Assembly (NCBI GenBank): GCA_029573925.1
Contig: JAKQBV010000341.1
Location: forward strand, 1-5,806
Direction: 5' to 3'
Origin: a bacterium
GTDB taxonomy: Bacteria; UBP15; UBA6099
Length of the DNA: 5,806 bases
Shown: in pieces, positions 1-5,176 of the stretch
Numbering within the stretch: the first letter of the stretch is position 1
Layout of the letters: each line of letters begins with the position of its first letter
Notes under the pieces: generated by a model
What the model was told of the DNA's origin: nothing
Databases searched by the model: none
Seen by the model: only the letters and a program-made list of their open reading frames with translations
Program-made: the position numbers and the translations under genes

Positions 1-1539
1 GATGTCGCCGTGGAAGACGGGGGCGTCTCTGCGGACGCAGTCTAAGGCGGCGTTGATGTCGATCTCGACGCCCTGTCCGCGCGCGCCTTTGGCGGCGGAT
101 ATGGCTGACAGCAGTTTGCCGTCTCCGCAGCCGAGGTCGAGCACGGAGGCTCCCTGCGGGATTTCGTCGATTATCACTTTGTCCTGCCAGCGGAGGAATC
201 CGTTTGAAGTGAAAGCGGGCGGGTCGTCCTCGCGGGCGGCTGCGGCGGGGGATGGGTGGGGCTGTGGGGCGGGCGCGGTTTCGCGCCGGACCGGGCGAAC
301 GCTCCAGATTGATGCTCCACCGTTCTCAGCCGACATGAAGTCGCGCAGCAGGCGGCTGACAGTCTCCGTCTCCACCAAGAACGCGTCGTGCCCGTAGCGG
401 GACGGGACGTTGATGTAGGTGACAGGTCTTCCGTTGCGGGCGAGGGCCTGAGCGAACTCTTTCATGCCTTCGGGAGGGTATAGCCAGTCGGAGTCGAAAG
501 AGACGGCCATGACGCGGGAAGAGACGCGGGAGGCGGCTTCTTCGAGGCTGCCGCCGCCCCATTTTTCAGCGGCGTCATAGTAGTCCATCGCGCGGGTTAT
601 GTAGAGGTAGCTGTTGGCGTCGAAGCGCTCGACGAAGGAGCGGCCCTGCCGATCGAGGTAGCTTTCGACCTCGAACTCGATGCCGAAGCCGCAGCCGGGG
701 CAGACGTCGTCTTTTGCGCGGCGACCGAATTTTTCACGCATTCCGGCTTCTGACAGGTAGGTGATGTGGGCGAGCATGCGGGCGGCGGCCAGCCCGGACG
801 ACGGCGGGGCCGACCCGTAGTATTCCCCGTTTTTGAAGTCGGGGTCGTTGATGATGCTGCGCCTGCCGATGGCGTTGAAGGCGAGACCCTGAGCGGACAG
901 TCTGGGAGTGGCGGCGAGAACGACGCAGCGGTCCACGCGGTCGGGGCGTGACATCGCCCACTCGATGGCCTGCTGTCCGCCGAGAGAGCCGCCGACAACG
1001 GCGTGAAGGCGCTCAATGCCGAGAGCGTCTAGCAGCGCCGCTTGCTGTTTGACCCAGTCGCCCACCGTCACCATCGGGAATTGCAGCGAGTATGGTTTGC
1101 CGGTGAAGGGGTTGAGCGAAGAAGGCCCGGTGGTTCCGCAGCAGCCGCCCAGACCGTTGGCGCACAAGACGAAGTATTTGTTAGTGTCGATGGCTTTGCC
1201 GGGACCGACGACGGTGTCCCACCAGCCGGGCTTTTTCATTCTCCACAGGCGACCCGTCTTTTTCGCGTTCATGTCCCAACCGGCGACATGGGCGTCGCCC
1301 GAAAGGGCGTGGGCGATGAGCACGACGTTGTCTCGCGCGGCTGAAAGTTCGCCATAGGTTTCATATTCTACGTCCACCGGGCCGACGCTGCCGCCGAGTT
1401 CCGTCCTGAACGGGCGCGCGGCGGTCGCTATGCGGACGGTCTTCGCGGACGTCCAGCCGACGCAGTCCGGGGTGTTGGCCGGATGCCACGCGCCCGCCGG
1501 AGCTTGTCCCTGATTTGATGTGTGTCCCGCGCCGCTCAT
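1..1539 (-). CDS. metXW: MetX-MetW fusion: homoserine O-acyltransferase joined to MetW methyltransferase-like domain (3' end cut by window)
   Basis: MetX transfers an acyl group (acetyl in most of the family) to homoserine, activating it for sulfur insertion; it is cytoplasmic. I translated the minus strand from the ATG at 1539 and found 513 open codons to the window edge. Residues 1-413 are a complete alpha/beta-hydrolase MetX: YETYGEL near residue 60, the nucleophile elbow GGSLGG (Ser185), SDWL (Asp351) and YGHDAF (His384). The Asp-His spacing of 33 matches characterised MetX enzymes. A Pro/Ala-rich linker (about 414-440) leads without a stop into MetW, with the SAM-binding motif VLDLGCGDG at 466-474 and GVEID at 490-494. 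MetW is normally a separate protein of about 200 residues encoded next to metX; here its remaining part lies off the window. An AGGCGG sequence sits 8 nt before the ATG. Odd feature: a CPGC motif (Cys280, Cys283) in a normally variable loop. Acetyl versus succinyl donor cannot be settled from sequence. Confidence 0.93.
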   Translation of the reverse strand, partial: MSGAGHTSNQGQAPAGAWHPANTPDCVGWTSAKTVRIATAARPFRTELGGSVGPVDVEYETYGELSAARDNVVLIAHALSGDAHVAGWDMNAKKTGRLWRMKKPGWWDTVVGPGKAIDTNKYFVLCANGLGGCCGTTGPSSLNPFTGKPYSLQFPMVTVGDWVKQQAALLDALGIERLHAVVGGSLGGQQAIEWAMSRPDRVDRCVVLAATPRLSAQGLAFNAIGRRSIINDPDFKNGEYYGSAPPSSGLAAARMLAHITYLSEAGMREKFGRRAKDDVCPGCGFGIEFEVESYLDRQGRSFVERFDANSYLYITRAMDYYDAAEKWGGGSLEEAASRVSSRVMAVSFDSDWLYPPEGMKEFAQALARNGRPVTYINVPSRYGHDAFLVETETVSRLLRDFMSAENGGASIWSVRPVRRETAPAPQPHPSPAAAAREDDPPAFTSNGFLRWQDKVIIDEIPQGASVLDLGCGDGKLLSAISAAKGARGQGVEIDINAALDCVRRDAPVFHGDI

Positions 1540-1625
1540 TTATCTATCCGCCTGTCTTTCTTTAACTCGGATTCGCCGATAGAGCCGACGAACCGGGGCG
1601 ATTTTCATAGTGTCGAATTGCTTCT

Positions 1626-1650
1626 CACGCACAAACGGAGTTTGTGCGTG
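1626..1650. repeat. Perfect hairpin, 11-bp stem
   Basis: CACGCACAAA (1626-1635) is the exact reverse complement of TTTGTGCGTG (1641-1650). One further C-G pair (1636/1640) closes the stem over a GGA loop. No T-run follows on either strand, so it is not a standard intrinsic terminator. It lies about 85 bp upstream of the metXW start codon, in the metY-metXW spacer. The compact, perfect form resembles a REP-type dispersed palindrome, but copy number in the genome is unknown. Confidence 0.75.
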
Positions 1651-1741
1651 CCACCCATCAATGCTGTTCATGAACCGTATGTTCTATTCACTTCAAAAAT
1701 GCGTCTTGCTCCTCGCATTTCATCAGCTCTGAACAATCGCT

Positions 1742-1766
1742 CCCGAATCCTAATGAAGGATTCGGG
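1742..1766. repeat. Perfect hairpin, 10-bp stem, just downstream of metY
   Basis: CCCGAATCCT (1742-1751) pairs exactly with AGGATTCGGG (1757-1766) around a 5-nt loop. It begins 12 bp after the metY stop codon in the direction of transcription. On the minus strand it is followed by AGCGATTG, not a T-run, so it is more likely a 3'-end stabiliser, a rho-assisted terminator or a repeat end than a canonical intrinsic terminator. Confidence 0.7.
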
Positions 1767-1778
1767 TTTAAGTCGATT

Positions 1779-3092
1779 TCAAATCTGAGACGCCTTGAGC
1801 GCCTGATCGATGTCCCTTATGATGTCTTCGATGTTTTCTATGCCGACGGATATGCGGACGAAGTCGGGAGATACGCCCGCCTCCGCCTGTTGCTCTGGCG
1901 TCAACTGTTGGTGAGTGGTGCTTGCAGGGTGTATGACGAGCGTTTTTGCGTCGAGGATGTTGGCCAGATGGGAGGCGAGCTTGACGGAATTGATGAATTT
2001 CTTGCCCGCCTCGTATCCGCCCTTGACGCCGAAGCCGAAGATGGCGCCGGGGCCGAGAGGGAAATACTTGCGGGCGCGCTCATGGTCGGGATGAGAGGGC
2101 AGGCCGGGGTATTCGACCCATGCGACCGCCGGATGGGTGGAAAGAAAGTCGGCGACCTTTGCCGCGTTCTCGACATGAGCGCGGGCGCGGATGGGAAGGG
2201 TCTCGATGCCCTGAATGAACAGGAAGGAATTGAAGGGCGAAAGCGAAGCGCCGATGTCCCTCAGAAGCCCGGTGCGGATTTTCAGAACAAACGCCAGCCC
2301 CGGAGCCACTGCCCCCGGATGCCCGCCGAACGCGTCCCAGAAGTTCACCCCGTGATAAGCATTGTCCGGCTCGGAGATTTCAGGGAACTTGCCTGCGGAC
2401 TTCCAGTCGAAATCGCCCTTCTCGACCACCGCGCCGCCTATGGAATTGCCGTGCCCGCCGATCATCTTTGTCAGAGAATAGACCGCGATGTCGGCCCCGT
2501 GGTCGAACGGATTGAACAGGGGCGGGGGCGACACCGTGTTGTCCACCACGAACGGAATCTTATGCTTGCGGGCCACCTCGGCGATGGCCTCGAAATCGTC
2601 AACGTTCCCTTTGGGGTTGCCTATGGACTCGGTGTATAGCAGCCGGGTGTTCTCGTCGATGCGAGCTTCGAAATTGGAGGCGACGGAGGAATCGACGAAC
2701 CGGGCATCGATTCCGAACCGGCGGAGGGTCGAATTGAACAGCGTGTGAGTTCCGCCGTACAGTTTGTTGCCGGTAACGAAGTTCTGCCCGGCGGAGGCAA
2801 TATTTGTGATGGCATAGAATATGGCGGCCTGACCAGAGGCGGTGGCGACGGCTCCGGCGGCTCCGTGAATTGCCGCCAGCCGTTTCTCAAGCGTGTCCGT
2901 CGTCGGGTTCATCAGGCGAGTGTAAATGTTTCCGAATGCGCGCAGCGCAAACAGGTCGGCGGCGTGGTCGGTGTCGTTGAACACGTAGCTGGACGTCTGA
3001 TAGATAGGGACAGCGCGGGAGTTGGTTTCCTTGTCCGGAGTGTGGCCGGCGTGAAGGGCGAGGGTTTCGATTGAGAAGTCCTGATTATTCAT
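1779..3092 (-). CDS. metY: O-acetylhomoserine sulfhydrylase (O-acetylhomoserine aminocarboxypropyltransferase)
   Basis: This PLP enzyme converts O-acetylhomoserine and sulfide to homocysteine, the direct sulfhydrylation route to methionine; it is cytoplasmic and of the Cys/Met-metabolism fold-type I family. The 437 residues match the usual MetY length (about 420-440), longer than MetB or MetC. Visible landmarks: IYTRLMNPT (Tyr57 and Arg59, phosphate contacts), ASGQAA (85-90), VVDNT with Asp184 facing the PLP ring nitrogen, and SLTKMIGGHG with the Schiff-base Lys209. Near the C-terminus, HPASTTHQQL and VRISVGIE are standard substrate and carboxylate-binding stretches. The ATG at 3092 is supported by AAGGAG (3099-3104) 6 nt upstream. 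It lies 70 bp after the Rrf2 gene and 239 bp before metXW, whose product supplies its substrate. Sulfhydrylase is strongly preferred over methionine gamma-lyase because of length and context. Confidence 0.95.
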   Translation of the reverse strand: MNNQDFSIETLALHAGHTPDKETNSRAVPIYQTSSYVFNDTDHAADLFALRAFGNIYTRLMNPTTDTLEKRLAAIHGAAGAVATASGQAAIFYAITNIASAGQNFVTGNKLYGGTHTLFNSTLRRFGIDARFVDSSVASNFEARIDENTRLLYTESIGNPKGNVDDFEAIAEVARKHKIPFVVDNTVSPPPLFNPFDHGADIAVYSLTKMIGGHGNSIGGAVVEKGDFDWKSAGKFPEISEPDNAYHGVNFWDAFGGHPGAVAPGLAFVLKIRTGLLRDIGASLSPFNSFLFIQGIETLPIRARAHVENAAKVADFLSTHPAVAWVEYPGLPSHPDHERARKYFPLGPGAIFGFGVKGGYEAGKKFINSVKLASHLANILDAKTLVIHPASTTHQQLTPEQQAEAGVSPDFVRISVGIENIEDIIRDIDQALKASQI

Positions 3093-3117
3093 TGTTTTCT
3101 CCTTGCGACCATCTCTA

Positions 3118-3133
3118 TCGAGTAGGTCGAGTA
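3118..3133. repeat. Tandem heptamer TCGAGTA upstream of metY
   Basis: TCGAGTA occurs at 3118-3124 and again at 3127-3133, separated by GG. The pair sits 14 bp upstream of the metY ribosome binding site, in the short gap after the Rrf2 gene. It could be a direct-repeat protein binding site, but a 7-bp repeat can arise by chance. It does not resemble the TGTCAA palindrome at the Rrf2 promoter. Confidence 0.35.
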
Positions 3134-3162
3134 TTGTGGCAAAAAAATTTAGAGCGGCGAGT

Positions 3163-3612
3163 TCAGATTACGAATTCATACTGTGAACTGCCGCATTTTT
3201 CCTTTTCTTTATTCATTAAATCCTGAAAAGTGGTAGAGTCGAAAACGCCGGATATGGCGGCGCTTAAATCCTCCCAGAGGGGCATAAAGACGCAATTGGC
3301 CTTAAGGTCGCACTTCTCTTTTGGATTGTCGCCCATGCATTCCACAGGCTCCTTGAGAGCGTCGAAGAAGCGCAGGATTTTTCCCACTGAAAGCTGGTCG
3401 GGCGGCGTAACCATGAAATAGCCGCCTTCGCTGCCCCGGCGGGAATCCACGAAACCGCCCTGTTTGAGTTGGCTGAGTATGACTTCGAGGAAGCGGGGAG
3501 GGATGAACTGTTCCTCGGCGATATCCGCGATCTTGACAGGGCCTTCGCCGAATCGTTTTGCCAACGAGAACACAGCGCGCATCGCGTATTTGCTTTTTTT
3601 GGAAACAATCAT
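3163..3612 (-). CDS. Rrf2-family transcriptional regulator with three clustered cysteines
   Basis: This is a 149-residue winged-helix DNA-binding protein of the family that includes IscR, NsrR and CymR. The N-terminal wHTH is intact: SKYAMRAVFSLA (6-18), the recognition-helix region PPRFLEVILSQLKQGG (38-53), and the wing SRRGSEGGY (57-65). A cysteine cluster follows: Cys92, Cys101 and Cys107, a CX8CX5C spacing. IscR and NsrR use CX5CX5C to hold an Fe-S cluster, so cluster binding is plausible here but inferred. A fourth Cys (140) lies near the C-terminus. The ATG at 3612 has AAGGAG (3618-3623) 5 nt upstream. The gene directly precedes metY on the same strand, suggesting control of sulfur assimilation, as CymR does in Firmicutes. 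It probably regulates itself through the palindrome over its promoter. The family call is firm; the ligand is unknown. Confidence 0.9.
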   Translation of the reverse strand: MIVSKKSKYAMRAVFSLAKRFGEGPVKIADIAEEQFIPPRFLEVILSQLKQGGFVDSRRGSEGGYFMVTPPDQLSVGKILRFFDALKEPVECMGDNPKEKCDLKANCVFMPLWEDLSAAISGVFDSTTFQDLMNKEKEKCGSSQYEFVI

Positions 3613-3619
3613 GGCGGCT

Positions 3620-3646
3620 CCTTGTCAACCAAATCTATTGACATGG
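3620..3646 (-). promoter_or_regulatory. Putative Rrf2 operator (imperfect palindrome)
   Basis: TGTCAA (3623-3628) and TTGACA (3638-3643) form exact 6-bp half-sites nine bases apart. Beyond one mismatch on each side, CC (3620-3621) pairs with GG (3645-3646), giving a 27-bp imperfect dyad. It overlaps the predicted -10 box, the likely start site (about 3636) and the ribosome binding site of the Rrf2 gene, the placement expected of an autorepressor. Rrf2 regulators bind dyads of about this size. That this one is the cognate site is inference. Confidence 0.55.
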
Positions 3647-3671
3647 TAATATGGCCGCGCCGCCTTGTCAA
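3643..3671 (-). promoter_or_regulatory. Sigma70-type promoter for the Rrf2 gene, possibly also metY-metXW
   Basis: On the minus strand, a consensus TTGACA (3671-3666) is followed after exactly 17 bp by TACCAT (3648-3643), a four-of-six match to the -10 box. Initiation would fall near 3636, leaving a leader of about 24 nt with the ribosome binding site. The -35 box is part of a 9-mer (CCTTGTCAA on the plus strand, 3663-3671) that recurs exactly at 3620-3628 in the operator. Confidence 0.6.
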
Positions 3672-3782
3672 GCGTTATTTTGAATACTCTGTTTTTTCGT
3701 TCCCGGATTCCCGCTCCGGAGCCGATGAAACAGGATGGTTTTCATAGCGGCGAACCGTTTTCAGTAATGTTTCCGCCGAGCT

Positions 3783-4937
3783 TCAGCCTTTGAGCGGAAT
3801 TTTCACATATTCGGACTCGCAAGGATGTCCGTCGGCCACCCAAGCGGTTCTTTCCTTGATGTCGAAAATCGTGCTGGCGAGCGTGCCCCCGGTAAGCCCG
3901 TGGCAGCAGACGGTGCAGTCTGTGCCGGAGCCGTTTCCGGCGCTGTGGTTTCTCAGGATGCTTTTTAGGGTATCAACAGTGATTTTGCCCGCGTTTTCGC
4001 TCATCAACCTGTATGCGGCTTCGTATCTTTTGAGGGTGGATTCGGCGTATTCGAGGCCTTCCATTCCCTTGACGGTCCAGTATGTGCCGTCGGGGAGGTT
4101 CGCGTCTTTCATGTTCAGGTAGTGATTGGTCTGGGCGATGACGCCACGCTCGTCGGGGCGTCGCACGGCGGCGCGGGAGGAAGTGAACTCGACGACGCAG
4201 CAGTCGCCGCTTTCGTCCATCATGCCGAAGAAGCCTGTGTTGGCGCGCGCTGGGAAGTTTGCCATTTTATCCGCCGCCTCGGCGACTGTGCGGCAGGTTT
4301 CGAGCAATTCCATCATGATGAGCATGTAGGGGACGCCCTTGTACCTGAAGTCGGGGCCTTTCCACAGGCGGGCGTTGTTTGCGGCGATAGCCAGACCCGC
4401 CTCGTTCATGCCCTGATGAGTTCCGGCCAGAGGGGCCTGAGTGAGGGAAATAGTCGCCAGCCTGCCCGCCTCGGAAGGCGTGTCCCGGCGAACCAACTGG
4501 TAGGGTTTGAGCATGTTGGGGAAGTCGTAGTTGCGGGCCAGCAACGGCTTGCCGTCCGCTGTGGAAGCGGGCGTGGCGTGAAGCTGCGTGCAGCCCATCT
4601 CCGGCGCGGCCAAGCTCTTTCCCGCCTCGCAGAAAAGTATCTCCATGAACTGGAGTCCCCAGCAGAAAGCGCGGTTTATGCCGAGTCCTTCGGCCAGCCC
4701 CTCAACGCGGGCGAGTTGGGCCGGGGCGGCGGACTTGACCGACTTCTTTGTCATCGTAACGCCCAGAATCCTCATAGCCAGCTTTATCACCGAGTCCGGC
4801 AGCCCGCCGGGTTTGTTCTCTTTCCACATCTCGGATGAAAAGAACTCGTTGAGCATCTTTACGTAATCATCCCGCATTTCCTTGCCCTGTTTGACGCCGC
4901 GCTCGTAAGCGCTTCCTTTTAAATCGAGGATTTTCAT
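3783..4937 (-). CDS. C45-family Ntn hydrolase / acyltransferase-like protein
   Basis: The 384-residue product belongs to the C45 group typified by fungal acyl-CoA:6-aminopenicillanate acyltransferase. These are made as proproteins that cleave themselves before a cysteine, which then becomes the N-terminal nucleophile. The predicted cut is Gly115-Cys116, in MGCTQLHA. It is followed by the family's ADGKPLLARNYDF (127-139; Arg135, Asn136, Asp138), GMNEAGLAIAANN (176-188) and QTNHY (269-273). Cleavage would give subunits of about 115 and 269 residues. There is no signal peptide or membrane segment, so it is probably cytoplasmic. The ATG at 4937 has GGGAGA about 8 nt upstream and a good promoter at 4967-4995. 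The 170-bp gap and separate promoter of the Rrf2 gene suggest a monocistronic unit. Bacterial homologues are mostly uncharacterised amide hydrolases or acyltransferases; the substrate cannot be inferred, and no antibiotic genes lie nearby. Confidence 0.85.
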   Translation of the reverse strand: MKILDLKGSAYERGVKQGKEMRDDYVKMLNEFFSSEMWKENKPGGLPDSVIKLAMRILGVTMTKKSVKSAAPAQLARVEGLAEGLGINRAFCWGLQFMEILFCEAGKSLAAPEMGCTQLHATPASTADGKPLLARNYDFPNMLKPYQLVRRDTPSEAGRLATISLTQAPLAGTHQGMNEAGLAIAANNARLWKGPDFRYKGVPYMLIMMELLETCRTVAEAADKMANFPARANTGFFGMMDESGDCCVVEFTSSRAAVRRPDERGVIAQTNHYLNMKDANLPDGTYWTVKGMEGLEYAESTLKRYEAAYRLMSENAGKITVDTLKSILRNHSAGNGSGTDCTVCCHGLTGGTLASTIFDIKERTAWVADGHPCESEYVKIPLKG

Positions 4938-4966
4938 GTCGGCTCTCCCGTTTTTGTGTTGTGGGT

Positions 4967-4995
4967 ATTATATGTGCCGCGCCCGCGCGCCGCAA
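4967..4995 (-). promoter_or_regulatory. Sigma70-type promoter of the C45 hydrolase gene
   Basis: A perfect TATAAT (minus strand, 4972-4967) lies 17 bp from TTGCGG (4995-4990), which keeps the critical TTG of the -35 box. The start site would be near 4960, leaving a leader of about 23 nt that contains the GGGAGA ribosome binding site. The spacer is markedly GC-rich. I see no operator-like dyad over it. Confidence 0.6.
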
Positions 4996-5104
4996 AATAT
5001 AAATCAATTTATCCAGACAATTTGGAAGCGATTTCTATTTAATCACGGCGTTATTACTTCAAGGGTGATATTAGGGCGGAGATGGTTTTCCAGCGGGAGC
5101 GGGT

Positions 5105-5142
5105 GGCGGCAAGGAGGAGAAACCGTCAGTAGAGTTGCCGCC
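5105..5142. repeat. 8-bp inverted repeat after the cytochrome gene
   Basis: GGCGGCAA (5105-5112) and TTGCCGCC (5135-5142) are exact complements separated by 22 bp, starting 34 bp past the stop codon of the cytochrome-like gene. There is no T-run on the minus strand, so it is at best a rho-assisted or degenerate terminator. The rest of the 4938-5176 gap, apart from the hydrolase promoter, shows nothing recognisable. Confidence 0.35.
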
Positions 5143-5176
5143 GTGAACGCTCTCCGAGATTAATGCTATAGCGAAA

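Larger units (their letters stand above)
1540..1778. other. metY-metXW intergenic spacer rich in palindromes
   Basis: This 239-bp gap separates the metY stop from the metXW start. Between about 1626 and 1766 it contains four distinct inverted repeats, listed separately where strong: a hairpin at 1626-1650, a perfect 10-bp palindrome GTTCATGAAC at 1666-1675, a 7-bp stem (AAATGCG/CGCATTT, arms 1697-1703 and 1714-1720) and a hairpin at 1742-1766. The remaining part next to metXW (1540-1625) shows only the weak ribosome binding site. I recognise no SAM riboswitch, no MetJ-like box and no convincing promoter. A plus-strand frame that happens to span the gap is interrupted by these palindromes and looks non-coding. 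The block could be a dispersed repeat, an RNA-stabilising spacer or a structured leader; sequence alone does not decide. Confidence 0.6.

Noticed and set aside
597..1016. Minus-strand frame of 139 codons within metXW
   Set aside because: It is an out-of-frame shadow. The other minus-strand frame carries every MetX catalytic motif without interruption.
1540..1778. SAM riboswitch upstream of metXW
   Set aside because: I looked for SAM-I and SAM-II type conserved cores and terminator or sequestering stems and could not match them. The stems present do not fit those layouts.
1522..1788. An 88-codon plus-strand frame spanning the metY-metXW spacer
   Set aside because: It overlaps the ends of both neighbouring genes, runs through four palindromes, begins with GTG without a clear ribosome binding site, and its product resembles nothing I know.
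1890..2639. A 249-codon plus-strand open frame antisense to metY
   Set aside because: It lies wholly opposite a strongly supported enzyme gene in GC-rich DNA, where long antisense frames are common. Its translation shows no recognisable domain and it has no convincing ribosome binding site.
3141..3150. T-run after the Rrf2 gene as an intrinsic terminator
   Set aside because: The minus strand reads AAATTTTTTT here, but no stable stem precedes it, so read-through into metY remains likely.
3713..3722. Palindrome GCTCCGGAGC between the hydrolase and Rrf2 genes, as terminator or operator
   Set aside because: It is short, has no adjacent T-run on the minus strand, and lies about 40 bp upstream of the -35 box; a 10-bp palindrome in GC-rich DNA can be chance.
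4122..4838. A 238-codon plus-strand open frame antisense to the C45 hydrolase
   Set aside because: Same reason: it mirrors the codon structure of the real gene, is rich in Gly/Ala/His/Arg and has no family resemblance.
4936..5163. 75-codon plus-strand frame over the hydrolase promoter
   Set aside because: It overlaps a good minus-strand promoter, has no ribosome binding site I trust, and shows no domain or hydrophobic pattern of note.
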